Positions 7,080-15,849 are shown, numbered from the stretch's first letter. The stretch is DNA of 64,000 bases from UBA1756 sp045222555 (GCA_045222555.1 JBGUYY010000088.1:1-64000); one strand, 5' to 3'. Notes: generated by a model from the letters alone, not told the origin. A program made the numbers and translations.

Positions 7080-8414
7080 TTACCGTCTTTTGCGCATGCT
7101 GAGCGCATTCATAAGGTTTTTGGCCTTGCCGCTGTTCACCATCTTCATCATCTTGCGAGTGTCGTAGAACTGTTTGACGAGGCGGTTCACCTCCTGCATG
7201 TCGGTGCCGCTACCGTTGGCGATACGTTTTTTGCGGCTGCCGTTGATGATGTCGGGATTTTGGCGTTCCTCGGGGGTCATGGAGAGGATGATGGCCTCCA
7301 CGCTCTTGAAGGCGTTGTCGTCGATGTCGAGGTCGCGGACGGCCTTGCCCATGCCGGGAATCATGCCCATGAGCTCCTTCACGTTGCCCATCTTCTTGAT
7401 TTGCTGAATCTGGTTGAGGAAGTCGTTGAAATCGAACTGGTTCTTGGCGAGTTTTTTCTGGAGTTTTGCGGCCTCTTCCTCGTCGAACTGTGCCTGGGCG
7501 GTCTCCACAAACGAGCGGATGTCGCCCATGCCGAGGATTCGTTCGGCCATACGGTCAGGGTGGAACACGTCGAGGGCTTCCATCTTCTCGCCGGTACCGA
7601 TGAACTTGATGGGCTTGTTGACCACTGCCTTGATGGTGAGGGCGGCACCTCCGCGGGTGTCACCATCCATCTTGGTAAGAATCACACCGTCGAAGTTGAG
7701 CTTGTCGTTGAACGCCTTGGCGGTGTTCACGGCATCCTGACCAGTCATGGCATCCACCACGAAAAGGATCTCGTGGGGGTTGACGGCCTCCTTGATATTC
7801 CCAATTTCCTCCATCATCTCCTCATCCACTGCGAGACGACCGGCGGTATCCACGATGACCACATCGAGGCCGTTGGCTTTCGCGTAGGCGACGGCATTCT
7901 TGGCAATCTGCACCGGATTTTTGGAGTCGGGTTCGGTATAGACGGGCACTTCGAGCTGCTCGCCAAGCACTTTCAACTGGTCGATAGCGGCGGGACGATA
8001 CACGTCGCCAGCCACGAGCAGCGGTTTGCGGCGGCGCTTGTTCTTCAGCATGTTGGCGAGTTTGGCAGCGTGGGTGGTCTTACCGGAACCTTGCAAACCC
8101 GCCATGAGGATGACCGCCGGATTGGCGTTGATGTTGATGTCCTCAGCGGCCGTACCCATCAGCTGGATAAGTTCGTCGTAGGTGATTTTCACCATCATCT
8201 GGCTGGGCGAAACGGCCTTCAGCACATCCATACCCAGTGCCTTGGCCTTTACCTTGTCGGTAAATTCTTTCGCAATCTTGTAGCTGACGTCCGCATCCAG
8301 AAGCGCCTTGCGCACCTCTTTCATGGTTTCCGCCACATTGATATCTGTAATTTTCCCTTGTCCCTTCAGGACTTTGAACGCCCTTTCTAACCGGTCGCTT
8401 AAGCTGTCAAACAT
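7080..8414 (-). CDS. ffh: Signal recognition particle protein Ffh
   Basis: A 444-residue SRP54 GTPase that binds signal sequences of nascent inner-membrane proteins and docks ribosomes to FtsY. N domain (about 1-85), G domain with P-loop GLQGSGKTTHAAKLA (about 105-120), DTAGRLA and TKMDGDTRGGAAL, then the M domain with GMGDIRSFVE, MIPGM and the 4.5S-RNA-binding stretch GSRKKRIANGSGT. Full length for the family. It has its own -7 box upstream. The 4.5S RNA gene was not seen in this window. Confidence 0.97.
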   Translation of the reverse strand: MFDSLSDRLERAFKVLKGQGKITDINVAETMKEVRKALLDADVSYKIAKEFTDKVKAKALGMDVLKAVSPSQMMVKITYDELIQLMGTAAEDININANPAVILMAGLQGSGKTTHAAKLANMLKNKRRRKPLLVAGDVYRPAAIDQLKVLGEQLEVPVYTEPDSKNPVQIAKNAVAYAKANGLDVVIVDTAGRLAVDEEMMEEIGNIKEAVNPHEILFVVDAMTGQDAVNTAKAFNDKLNFDGVILTKMDGDTRGGAALTIKAVVNKPIKFIGTGEKMEALDVFHPDRMAERILGMGDIRSFVETAQAQFDEEEAAKLQKKLAKNQFDFNDFLNQIQQIKKMGNVKELMGMIPGMGKAVRDLDIDDNAFKSVEAIILSMTPEERQNPDIINGSRKKRIANGSGTDMQEVNRLVKQFYDTRKMMKMVNSGKAKNLMNALSMRKRR

Positions 8415-8442
8415 GATGATTTTTCGTTAAAAAATGAGTTTG

Positions 8443-8450
8443 CAAAAATA
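8443..8450 (-). promoter_or_regulatory. -7 box for ffh
   Basis: TATTTTTG on the minus strand, 28 bases before the ffh ATG at 8414. Confidence 0.6.
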
Positions 8451-8465
8451 CAAAATTGTCGGGAA

Positions 8466-9866
8466 TTATATCTCCACCGATTCTCTGAATTTCGGAATGA
8501 AGCTCTTGGTGAAGCCTGCGTCGGCGAGATGGTGGGAATAGGCCTCGCGGGAGGCGTCCTCGCCATGCACGATGAAGATGTTCCGTACTTTCTTTTTATT
8601 CTGGCAGGAGAGGTAGCGAATCAGCTCGCTGTAGTCGCCGTGACCAGAGAAGGCCTCAATGGAGGCGAGTTTGGCACGCACCTTGTACTTTGTGCCGAAG
8701 ATAGACACTTCGCTGTCACCGCGCATGATTTTGGCACCGAGGGTGGTGGGAGCGCAGTAACCCACTGACAGAATGGTAGTCTTGGGATTTTCGATATTGT
8801 TGGCGAGATGGTGCTTCACGCGGCCGGCCTCCATCATGCCCGAAGCGGAGATGATAATGCAGGGACGGTTGTAGGAGTTGAGCTTCTTGGAGTCGGCAAT
8901 GCTGCGAATATAGTGCACTTTCTGGAATCCGAACGGGTCGGGATCGGTTTTGATATACTCTTGCAACTCTTCGTTGAAGGCCTCACTATGGATGCGGAAG
9001 ATGTCGGTGGCGGCCACGGCCAACGGACTATCGATGAAGATCTCCACATCGGGCAGGTTGTTTTCATTCTCAAGGGTTTGCAGGGCGTACACGATCTCCT
9101 GCGTGCGGCCGATGGCGAAGGAGGGGATGATGAGCTTGCCCTTGCGCTGTGCCACCGCGTCTTTGATGACCAGCATAAGGTCGCGTTTCGCCTCGCTGAT
9201 GGTGGTGTGGAGACGGTCGCCGTAGGTGGACTCGGTAATGATGTAGTCGGCCTGCGGGAAGGGCTCAGGGTCGGGCAGGATGGTTTTGCTGTACCGTCCG
9301 ATGTCGCCTGTGTAGCAGAGGGTTCTCTTCTTGCGGCCCTCTTTGATGGTGATATAAATAGCACTGCTGCCCAGCATGTGGCCGGTGTTGATGAACTCAA
9401 ACTGGAAGTCAGGGGAAATACTATAGGGGAGATGATAGGGAATGCTGACAAAACGACGCATACAGGTCACAGCATCCTGCATGGTGTAGATGGGCTCAAC
9501 GGGGGGAAGCCCCTGGAAGGCGCGCTTTTTGTTGAATTGGGCGGTATCGGTTTCTTGGATGCGGCCGGAGTCGGGGAGCATGATGGCACAGAGGTCGCGG
9601 GTGGCCGGGGTGCAGAACACCGTACCCTTGAACCCCATCTTCACGATATAGGGAATCAGTCCCGAGTGATCGATGTGGGCGTGCGAAAGGATAATGTAGT
9701 CGATGTCGCGCGGGTTGAAGCCGAGGTCACGGTTCATGCCGTCGGTCTCCAAACCTTTGCCCTGATACATGCCGCAGTCGAGCAGAATTTTCACGCCTTT
9801 GCGTGTGGTGAGAAGGAATTTGCTACCGGTAACTTCCGTCGTTGCACCTAAAAAATCAATTTTCAT
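8466..9866 (-). CDS. Metallo-beta-lactamase/beta-CASP ribonuclease
   Basis: A 466-residue protein of the CPSF-like beta-CASP family, probably an RNA endo/exonuclease acting in the cytoplasm. Motifs: LLDCGMYQG, SHAHIDHSG (zinc-binding HxHxDH), GHMLGSSAIYI, GDIGR, ESTYGD, then the beta-CASP part with IPSFAIGRTQE, DSPLA, ISASGMMEAGR and FSGHGDY, ending in IVHGE. I chose MKIDFLGATTEV at 9866 because the -7 box (9887-9894) lies just upstream and the longer reading frame would run through the tRNA-Glu gene. Bacterial relatives have been assigned roles in RNA processing, but the substrate here is unknown. Confidence 0.9.
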   Translation of the reverse strand: MKIDFLGATTEVTGSKFLLTTRKGVKILLDCGMYQGKGLETDGMNRDLGFNPRDIDYIILSHAHIDHSGLIPYIVKMGFKGTVFCTPATRDLCAIMLPDSGRIQETDTAQFNKKRAFQGLPPVEPIYTMQDAVTCMRRFVSIPYHLPYSISPDFQFEFINTGHMLGSSAIYITIKEGRKKRTLCYTGDIGRYSKTILPDPEPFPQADYIITESTYGDRLHTTISEAKRDLMLVIKDAVAQRKGKLIIPSFAIGRTQEIVYALQTLENENNLPDVEIFIDSPLAVAATDIFRIHSEAFNEELQEYIKTDPDPFGFQKVHYIRSIADSKKLNSYNRPCIIISASGMMEAGRVKHHLANNIENPKTTILSVGYCAPTTLGAKIMRGDSEVSIFGTKYKVRAKLASIEAFSGHGDYSELIRYLSCQNKKKVRNIFIVHGEDASREAYSHHLADAGFTKSFIPKFRESVEI

Positions 9867-9886
9867 AATGGTTGGTTTTTGCGGCG

Positions 9887-9894
9887 CAAAGATA
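9887..9894 (-). promoter_or_regulatory. -7 box for beta-CASP gene
   Basis: TATCTTTG on the minus strand, 20 bases before the ATG at 9866. It places the start downstream of the neighbouring tRNA and its terminator. Confidence 0.6.
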
Positions 9895-9908
9895 CGATTT
9901 TTTGCAAT

Positions 9909-9937
9909 AAAAAAAGAGACAGTCTGAAACTGTCTCT
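9909..9937 (-). terminator. Terminator of tRNA-Glu(TTC)
   Basis: On the minus strand, stem AGAGACAG/CTGTCTCT (9915-9937) is followed by a T-run. Confidence 0.88.
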
Positions 9938-9940
9938 TCG

Positions 9941-10015
9941 TACTGGATGGGGGATTCGAACCCCCGATTTTCAGGATGAAAACCTGACGTCCTGGGCCAA
10001 CTAGACGAATCCAGC
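9941..10015 (-). tRNA. tRNA-Glu(TTC)
   Basis: A 75-base cloverleaf with acceptor GCTGGAT/ATCCAGT (G-U at 1-72, as in the other tRNA-Glu). The anticodon stem TCAGG/CCTGA encloses TTTTCAT with anticodon TTC (9978-9980), and the T-arm is GGGGGTTCGAATCCCCC. CCA is not encoded. With the CTC species it covers both glutamate codons. Confidence 0.95.
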
Positions 10016-10037
10016 ATTTCCTCAAAAAATGAGGCTG

Positions 10038-10045
10038 CAAAAATA
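10038..10045 (-). promoter_or_regulatory. -7 box for tRNA-Glu(TTC)
   Basis: TATTTTTG on the minus strand, 22 bases upstream of the tRNA 5' end. Confidence 0.65.
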
Positions 10046-10094
10046 CATGAATTTTTAATACAAAATCAATTTTTGCAAAAATATTTTTTTCGAC

Positions 10095-10775
10095 CTACTT
10101 ATCATCCGGTTCAAATCTGAATCCCAGACGTTTACCTGTCTTCAAAATCATATTCTGATCTTCAATTTGAAGGATGTCGTTCACAGAAATCTCCACCAAA
10201 TTGGAATACTCCGGCACCAGCAAGTCGAAGTTGATGGTATATTGGATAGCGGATCTGAGGATCTCTTCCACCGACTGCTTGTCAAGCTCACGGTTATTGA
10301 AATTGTTGAGCACTTTGGCCAATTCCCTTTTCCCTTCCACATAAAAATGCTTGTCTTTATTGATGAAGATACGACCGATCATATAACCGGAGTCATTGAT
10401 GCGGTTGTAGCGGAACGAGTCGGAGAGGAAGTTAAAGATATGGATGACGCCGCAGTAGGAGCGGGTCTGATCCTCGCGGATATAGGGAGTTTTCATCACT
10501 TCATGGTCGCGGGGAAATTCGAAAATGTTGGTATGCATCAGGAAAATCAGCACGTCGCCGGCAAAACGGAGTTTGAACTCATGGAGGTTCTTGCCGTTGT
10601 AGTCCACCGACACGCGGGGATGTTGCTCGGCGCAATTCTCTTCATAGTAATCTTCAAACTCTTTGGCACACTGTTTGAACAGTTCCATCGACTCGAGGGT
10701 GCTGGAATAGATTTGCTGTTTCAGTTCGCCTTTTTGGATCAATAATTGACAAATGTCAGAATAGTCGGTTTCCAT
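10095..10775 (-). CDS. Conserved hypothetical protein, soluble
   Basis: A 226-residue protein of unrecognised family. It has no signal peptide, membrane segment or cysteine-rich motif, and is charged and mostly helical at the start (residues 1-50). A central part contains FAGDVLIFLMHTNIFEF and CGVIHIFNFLSDSFRYNRINDSGYMIGRIFINKDKHFYVEGKR, read as two segments here, suggestive of a beta-rich ligand- or nucleic-acid-binding fold. It starts 16 bases after the LytM-like gene and may be co-transcribed with it. No catalytic motif is apparent, so no function is proposed. Confidence 0.75.
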   Translation of the reverse strand: METDYSDICQLLIQKGELKQQIYSSTLESMELFKQCAKEFEDYYEENCAEQHPRVSVDYNGKNLHEFKLRFAGDVLIFLMHTNIFEFPRDHEVMKTPYIREDQTRSYCGVIHIFNFLSDSFRYNRINDSGYMIGRIFINKDKHFYVEGKRELAKVLNNFNNRELDKQSVEEILRSAIQYTINFDLLVPEYSNLVEISVNDILQIEDQNMILKTGKRLGFRFEPDDK

Positions 10776-10791
10776 ATCTTTTGTTAAAGGG

Positions 10792-11700
10792 TTATTTCAA
10801 AGTTAAGTAATCCAGAGGATTAAGGGGAAATCCGTTGTGCCAGAGCTCAAAGTGGAGGTGGTTACCTTTGTCGGTGATGCCGCTGTGCCCCATTTTGGCA
10901 ATCGGTTCGCCGGCGGCCACTTTAGCGCCCTTGCTTTTCAGGAGTTCCTTATTGTTTTTGTAAACAGTGAGCACGTTATCATGATGCTGCACGATGATGA
11001 CGTTCCCATCGGTGACATCATAGCCCGCGAAAACCACCATGCCTTCGGCGGCGCTGGTGACGAGGGTGCCCTCACGGTTGGCGACATCGATGCCGTACTG
11101 GTTCTGCGGCACGCTGTAAGCGGTAAGGATGGTGCCGGTGGTAGGCGGCTGCAGAAACAGGTTCTGGATGTCGGCGCGGGCGCTGATGGAGACCGCATCG
11201 TTCTGCTGCCTCGACGACACCGCCGCCAGCAAATCGCCAGCCTCCTCCCGCAGTGCCATCTCACTGGCAGAAGGCTCGGTAGCCTCCTCCAGCGACTTTC
11301 CATCGGCCGTTACCACACCGCCTTGCGGCGCAGGACCCATCGTGTCGAGAGAGGCCTCGTCGAGCACCTGCAGCAGATGCTGAAGATAGACCTCGTTGCG
11401 GTCGTACTGCGACTGCAGGGTGTTCATCTTTTCAGCCGTCTCTTTGTACTTCCGATGCTCATCGGGGGTGGTGTAGCCGGGAATGTAGTAGCGCAGCGGC
11501 GTGAACGCAATGATGACCGCCGTGAGCGCCACCAGCACCACCGCTGAAACCATCACCGTGACAAAGATGTTGCGGGGACTCAGCAGAAAGGTGAAGCTGT
11601 CGTGCTGCGTGGTCTCATTACGGATGATCAGCAGGTGCTTGACACTCCAGTTTTTGCGCACCCGCTTCCAGAAATTCCGCCACTGTGTAAACTTAGCCAT
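10792..11700 (-). CDS. M23/LytM-domain envelope protein, zinc site incomplete
   Basis: A 302-residue inner-membrane-anchored protein with one membrane segment (about 48-70), a coiled-coil stretch (about 85-115), a low-complexity linker and a C-terminal LytM domain (about 195-302). Active M23 endopeptidases hold zinc with HxGxD and HxH. Here the second motif is intact (GNHLHFELW), but the first reads QYGID, with Gln where the first His ligand belongs. By analogy with EnvC and NlpD it may therefore regulate another murein hydrolase instead of cleaving peptidoglycan itself. It lies downstream of the aminotransferase gene with a 39-base gap. Confidence 0.85.
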   Translation of the reverse strand: MAKFTQWRNFWKRVRKNWSVKHLLIIRNETTQHDSFTFLLSPRNIFVTVMVSAVVLVALTAVIIAFTPLRYYIPGYTTPDEHRKYKETAEKMNTLQSQYDRNEVYLQHLLQVLDEASLDTMGPAPQGGVVTADGKSLEEATEPSASEMALREEAGDLLAAVSSRQQNDAVSISARADIQNLFLQPPTTGTILTAYSVPQNQYGIDVANREGTLVTSAAEGMVVFAGYDVTDGNVIIVQHHDNVLTVYKNNKELLKSKGAKVAAGEPIAKMGHSGITDKGNHLHFELWHNGFPLNPLDYLTLK

Positions 11701-11739
11701 TCCCTACGGAGTTATAACAACTTACTGTTATACAATTTG

Positions 11740-12972
11740 TTATTTCATTTTTTCAACTGCTTCGCGAATTCTGCGCACTGCCTCACGGAGTTTCTCCTCG
11801 GAGGTAGCGTAGGAGAGGCGCACGCAATTGTCATCGCCGAAAGCGACTCCCTGCACCAATGCCACATTGGCATCGTAAAGAATGTACATGCAGAAGTCGG
11901 TGGAGTTGTCGATGGTGGTCTTGTTGTAGGTCTGGGCGAAGACAGAATCAGCGGGCACTTGCTTGCCGTACAGTTCGCTGATTTCCGGGAAGAAGTAGAA
12001 AGCGCCTTTGGGCAGACGCACCTTGAAGCCGGGGATTTCGCGGAGCAGGTCGTACACCATGTCGCGGCGGGCGCGGAAGATGTTGCGCATGTTGATGATA
12101 TCCTCGCTGGTGGCGGGATCCATCTGCATGGCCTTGATGGTGGCGCGCTGTGCGATGGAGCAGGTGGCGGAAGTAACCTGGCCTTGCAGTTTGTTGCAAG
12201 CCTTGGCGATGGCCACGGGGGCACCGATGAAACCGATACGCCAGCCGGTCATGGCGAAGCCTTTAGCCACGCCATTCACGGTCACGGTACGCTCTTTCAT
12301 CCAGTCGAACTGGGCCATGCTCTCGTGTTTTCCTTCGAAGTTGATATGCTCGTAAATCTCATCCGACAGGACGATGACGTTGGGGTAGTCGCGGAGCACT
12401 TCGGCCAGCGCCTTCAACTCGTCGCGGGAGTAGAGCATACCGGTCGGGTTGGAGGGACTGCTGAAAATCATCATCTTGGTCTTGGGGGTGAGGGCGGCGC
12501 GAAGCTGGTCGGGGGTCACCTTGAAGTCGTTTTCGATCTTGGTCTGGATATATACCGACTTTCCTTCTGCCAGCTGCACGATGGCCTTGTAGGATACCCA
12601 GAACGGGGTGGGGATCACCACTTCGTCGCCTGGGTCAACGAGTGCCATAACCACCTGATAGATAGCCTGTTTACCACCTGTTGAAACTACGATCTGCTCG
12701 GGGGCATAGTCGAGGTTGTTGTCTCTTTTGAACTTGGCGCAGATGGCCTTTTTAAGATCTGGGTAGCCAGGTACCGGCGGGTAGTGGGTCCAGTTTTCAT
12801 CAATGGCGGTTTTGGCGGCCTCTTTCACCATTTCCGGGGTGTTGAAGTCGGGTTCACCGATACTGAGTTTGATCACATCCTTGCCTGCTTCAGCCAATTC
12901 GTTGGCGATTTGTGTCATTGCAAGGGTTTCTGACGGCGGCATGCTGCTAATTCTTTGAGAGATAAGTGCCAT
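11740..12972 (-). CDS. aspC: Aspartate aminotransferase (class I, PLP)
   Basis: A 410-residue cytoplasmic fold-type I aminotransferase, probably transferring amino groups between aspartate/glutamate and 2-oxo acids. Visible signatures: IGEPDFNTP, the cofactor-contacting GGKQAIYQ, SPSNPTGMLYS (substrate/PLP Asn), SDEIYEHINFEG (Asp binding pyridine N, Tyr), the Schiff-base Lys in NGVAKGFAMTGWRIGF (about residue 236) and the substrate Arg near CVRLSYATS. It fits the thermophile-type AAT-1-gamma group. Its product feeds the Asp family pathway whose later genes dapA, dapB and thrC are also in the window. Its own -7 box lies at 13019-13026. Confidence 0.93.
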   Translation of the reverse strand: MALISQRISSMPPSETLAMTQIANELAEAGKDVIKLSIGEPDFNTPEMVKEAAKTAIDENWTHYPPVPGYPDLKKAICAKFKRDNNLDYAPEQIVVSTGGKQAIYQVVMALVDPGDEVVIPTPFWVSYKAIVQLAEGKSVYIQTKIENDFKVTPDQLRAALTPKTKMMIFSSPSNPTGMLYSRDELKALAEVLRDYPNVIVLSDEIYEHINFEGKHESMAQFDWMKERTVTVNGVAKGFAMTGWRIGFIGAPVAIAKACNKLQGQVTSATCSIAQRATIKAMQMDPATSEDIINMRNIFRARRDMVYDLLREIPGFKVRLPKGAFYFFPEISELYGKQVPADSVFAQTYNKTTIDNSTDFCMYILYDANVALVQGVAFGDDNCVRLSYATSEEKLREAVRRIREAVEKMK

Positions 12973-13018
12973 AATTGTATGTTTTTTAATTGAAATAACT
13001 AAATGATTTTCGAGGGTG

Positions 13019-13026
13019 CAAAGATA
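13019..13026 (-). promoter_or_regulatory. -7 box for aspC
   Basis: TATCTTTG on the minus strand, 46 bases before the ATG at 12972. Confidence 0.6.
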
Positions 13027-13066
13027 CGAAAATAATGGGAATTGGGAAATAAGATTGTGGCGAAGG

Positions 13067-14224
13067 TTATTCGGCGAAGATTTTCTTATGAATGGGGAAC
13101 TCGTCTACCAGTTCGCCGGAGTAGTAAAAATCGTTGCCGAGCACGCCGAAAGTATAGATACGGCCTCCCACCGACACATGTGAGCCGCCGCATCGGGGAG
13201 CGGCATTCGGCTTCGAAGCGGCGAAGCCGAGGTTGAAGAGGGTGCAGAGCACATCGGGACGGTCGGAGATGTCGTAGCCGGCGCGTTTCCACTGGAGCAT
13301 GGTCTGGTGGAGGATGCAGCCTGCATAGATGAAGGAGTAGAGGTGGTTGTGGTAGTCCACCAGCCGGTTGAAGCGGGCGGTGGTGAGATCATGCATCTGG
13401 GAGGTGTCGTAATCGAGGATGTTTTCATACTTCTTGCCCATGTAAAACACCGAGGTAGAGTCTTTCAGGTTGCGCTCCACGGCGGCGGCAGTAAAGTCCT
13501 TGATGCCGTTAACGCCGAGGGAAAACTGCGACTGCACGCTCATGACGGCGGGGCCAAGGTAGCGCTTCACATCCTCGCGGTGGGAGTTGAAGAGCCGGAT
13601 CTGCTCGCCCACGGTACAAGCGGCGATAAGGCGCGGGTCAACACCGGTGATTTCGCCCGCCTTGCGGATTTTTTCAGCATCGTTGACCATGGCACGCTTC
13701 AGGGCCGGCCAGCCCGGGTCGTTCATCCACGGAATGGCATTGTCGGTGGAGGTGGTGGCCGGATAACGGGCCATCAGCGCATTCACCTCCTCCAGCATCT
13801 GCGTGAACCTCTTGCCGTTGTCGGTCTCCTGCATATACATGTTGCTGGCATAAATCATGCGGTTCACCATTTCCGGATCGTTCAGCTCACGGTCGGAATC
13901 ATAAATAAGGTGGGCATTGGTGGGGAAAAACTGGTTCATCACCGCCAACTTGATGTAGTTCTGAAGCTGGGCAGAGTAAATCTTGGACGAATCGGTCAGC
14001 CCCGACATCTCCTTGTAGTTGGCCAAATAACGGTTGTTGGGGTCAATGCCGCCGTTGTCGTTGGTGAGGCCCAATTTGTAGATGCCCCACGCGGCCACCA
14101 TGCCCAGTGCGAAAAGTGCCAACAGATGGATCGCAATTTGGTAGATTTTCGATCTCACCTTCAGCATTCTCCACGACTTGAGAAATGACTTTTTCTCAGT
14201 ATTTGTTGAATTTTCCGTTGTCAT
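13067..14224 (-). CDS. Membrane-anchored lysozyme-like protein (putative)
   Basis: A 385-residue protein with a cytoplasmic N-terminus, one membrane segment (about 30-50) and a large periplasmic part. The segment DPRLIAACTVGEQIR (about 198-212) looks like the catalytic-Glu helix of lysozyme or lytic-transglycosylase folds. It is followed by YLGPAVMSVQSQFSLGVNGIK, which resembles the substrate-cleft region of such enzymes; RCGGSHVSVGG follows near the C-terminus. I infer a peptidoglycan-acting or peptidoglycan-binding envelope protein. No cysteine for lipidation and no LysM repeats are visible. Family assignment is tentative. Confidence 0.6.
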   Translation of the reverse strand: MTTENSTNTEKKSFLKSWRMLKVRSKIYQIAIHLLALFALGMVAAWGIYKLGLTNDNGGIDPNNRYLANYKEMSGLTDSSKIYSAQLQNYIKLAVMNQFFPTNAHLIYDSDRELNDPEMVNRMIYASNMYMQETDNGKRFTQMLEEVNALMARYPATTSTDNAIPWMNDPGWPALKRAMVNDAEKIRKAGEITGVDPRLIAACTVGEQIRLFNSHREDVKRYLGPAVMSVQSQFSLGVNGIKDFTAAAVERNLKDSTSVFYMGKKYENILDYDTSQMHDLTTARFNRLVDYHNHLYSFIYAGCILHQTMLQWKRAGYDISDRPDVLCTLFNLGFAASKPNAAPRCGGSHVSVGGRIYTFGVLGNDFYYSGELVDEFPIHKKIFAE

Positions 14225-14246
14225 TTTTGTGTTGAAAAAAGCGGCG

Positions 14247-14254
14247 CAAAAGTA
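14247..14254 (-). promoter_or_regulatory. -7 box for lysozyme-like gene
   Basis: TACTTTTG on the minus strand, 22 bases before the ATG at 14224. Confidence 0.6.
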
Positions 14255-14384
14255 CGATTATTTTCATCTGTAATTCCAGAAAATGAAAAATTTTGCCATA
14301 ATAAGTAATTCACTGATTTTCAGATCGTTCTTTTATTTTTTTATTAATGAAATCATTTTATAAAAAGAATAAAAAAAATTTGCT

Positions 14385-14392
14385 TACTTTTG
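14385..14392 (+). promoter_or_regulatory. -7 box for the dapA operon
   Basis: TACTTTTG, 32 bases before the ATG at 14425. It lies inside the longer open frame that begins at 14347, so the upstream Met codons cannot be used from this promoter. Confidence 0.65.
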
Positions 14393-14424
14393 CGCTTCTG
14401 AAAATATTGGCAAAAAGTATAAAG

Positions 14425-14961
14425 ATGAATTTTATTCAAAGGCATTTTGCAAAAAAATATATTGCTGAAAACAAGAAAGTTAGAATACCCGAAGTGGTTT
14501 CATTGAGGGATGCCAAAAACGTGGGAATACTTTGTAATATCACCACAGAAGATACCTACAAGGACATCTATGCTGTCTTCTCCAAACTGCAGAGTTCCAC
14601 CCGCAGCGTGTGGTTGGTGGGCTATATCGACGGCAAAGCCATTCCCTTCTACTGCCTTCAGCAACTCTCAGCCGACTATTTCTGCAACAAGGATTTGAAC
14701 TGGTTCGGAAAACCCACGAAGGGACAAGTACAGACCTTCTGCGAAACCGAGTTTGATGTTTTGCTGGACTTCTCACACGAAGTTTTCGATCCCCTCCGCT
14801 TCATTATGGCCATCACACCGGCCAAATTCATCATCGGCTCCGAAAAAAACAACGCCGACCTGTACGACCTGCTCATCCAATCGAATGAAGAGCTGTCGAA
14901 CATGGAGTTGCTCAAAAACATCACCCACTATACCAACCAACTTTCAGGAAAACAGTCATGA
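14425..14961 (+). CDS. Hypothetical protein upstream of dapA (DUF6913-like)
   Basis: A 178-residue soluble protein starting MNFIQRHFAKKY, a start chosen because the -7 box is at 14385-14392. It has no signal peptide. The visible core, VGILCNITTED followed by VWLVGYIDGK, FGKPTKGQV, FDVLLDFSHE, FDPLRFIMAITPAKFIIGSEKNN and DLYDLLI, looks like a Rossmann-type alpha/beta fold. I recall similar small proteins next to dapA in Bacteroidota, labelled DUF6913. Its TGA overlaps the dapA ATG by 4 bases, so the two are translationally coupled. Role unknown. Confidence 0.75.
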   Translation: MNFIQRHFAKKYIAENKKVRIPEVVSLRDAKNVGILCNITTEDTYKDIYAVFSKLQSSTRSVWLVGYIDGKAIPFYCLQQLSADYFCNKDLNWFGKPTKGQVQTFCETEFDVLLDFSHEVFDPLRFIMAITPAKFIIGSEKNNADLYDLLIQSNEELSNMELLKNITHYTNQLSGKQS

Positions 14962-15839
14962 ACAATCGTTTAAAAGGAACAGGTGCCGCATTGGTTACGC
15001 CGTTCATGCCGGACGGTTCAATAGATTTCTGTAGTCTGGAAAAATTGGTGGTGAACTTGGTGGAGAATGGTGTGGACTATTTGGTGACGGTATGCACCAC
15101 CAGCGAAACGCCAACGCTGACCGAAGAAGAGAAAGACGAGATTGTGTCGTGTGTGGTAAAGGCGAATGCCGGACGCGCTGCCATTGTACGCGGATTGGGC
15201 GGGCCTAACACAATGGAAATCGCCCACCAGCTGCAAACCAAGGATTTTACTGGTGTGGATGCCATCCTGTCGGTAACGCCCTTCTACAACCGTCCCAACC
15301 AAGAGGGTATCTACCAGCATTACAAGGTGTTGGCACAGCACACGCCACTGCCGCTGATTCTCTATAATGTGCCCGGCCGCACGGGCTGCAACATCGAAGC
15401 CGACACCACCCTCCGCTTAGCCAACGACTTCCCGAACATTGTGGCTGTGAAGGAGGCCTCCGGCATCATGAACCAGATCATGCGTGTCATTGCGCACAAG
15501 CCCGCCGACTTTTCCGTCATCTCTGGCGACGACGCCATCACCCTGCCGTTGTTAGCCGCCGGAGTGGATGGTGTGATCTCGGTGGTGGCCAACGCATTCC
15601 CCAAGGAGGTGAGCACCATGGTGCGCCTCGCCCGCCAAAACCGCTTTGACGAAGCCCGCGAAATACACCTCCGCCTGCTCGACTTCACCCAAGCCTGCTT
15701 CAAAGAGGGAAGTCCTGCCGGTGTGAAGTGCCTGCTCTCCCTCCAGGGCAAAATCAACAATGTACTGCGACTGCCCCAAGTGCCCGCATCTGCCTCCCTT
15801 TCCGAAACATTCACTCGACTTTTATCTGAAAATCAATAA
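14958..15839 (+). CDS. dapA: 4-hydroxy-tetrahydrodipicolinate synthase
   Basis: A 293-residue (beta/alpha)8 enzyme condensing pyruvate with aspartate semialdehyde in the diaminopimelate/lysine pathway. Features: GTGAALVTPF at the start, the Thr pair in CTTSETPTLT, the catalytic Tyr in LYNVPGRTG, the Schiff-base Lys in VAVKEASG and SGDDAITLPLLAAGVDGVISV. Normal length. It overlaps the preceding gene by 4 bases and is followed 10 bases later by the M14 peptidase gene, so the housekeeping gene shares a transcript with a secreted protease. DapB is encoded at 26194-26916. Confidence 0.96.
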   Translation: MNNRLKGTGAALVTPFMPDGSIDFCSLEKLVVNLVENGVDYLVTVCTTSETPTLTEEEKDEIVSCVVKANAGRAAIVRGLGGPNTMEIAHQLQTKDFTGVDAILSVTPFYNRPNQEGIYQHYKVLAQHTPLPLILYNVPGRTGCNIEADTTLRLANDFPNIVAVKEASGIMNQIMRVIAHKPADFSVISGDDAITLPLLAAGVDGVISVVANAFPKEVSTMVRLARQNRFDEAREIHLRLLDFTQACFKEGSPAGVKCLLSLQGKINNVLRLPQVPASASLSETFTRLLSENQ

Positions 15840-15849
15840 TTTACACAAT

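Noticed and set aside
7260..9851. Plus-strand open frames of 376 and 347 codons opposite ffh and the beta-CASP gene
   Set aside because: Both lie opposite clearly conserved proteins and translate to His/Gly/Val-rich sequence without recognisable motifs.
6287..10015. G-U pair at position 1-72 in both tRNA-Glu genes
   Set aside because: Present in both copies and, as I recall, usual for Bacteroidota tRNA-Glu, so not treated as a defect.
9948..10040. N-terminal extension of the beta-CASP protein by 58 residues
   Set aside because: The extension would be translated from the tRNA-Glu gene and its terminator. The promoter at 9887-9894 and the family N-terminus support the start at 9866.
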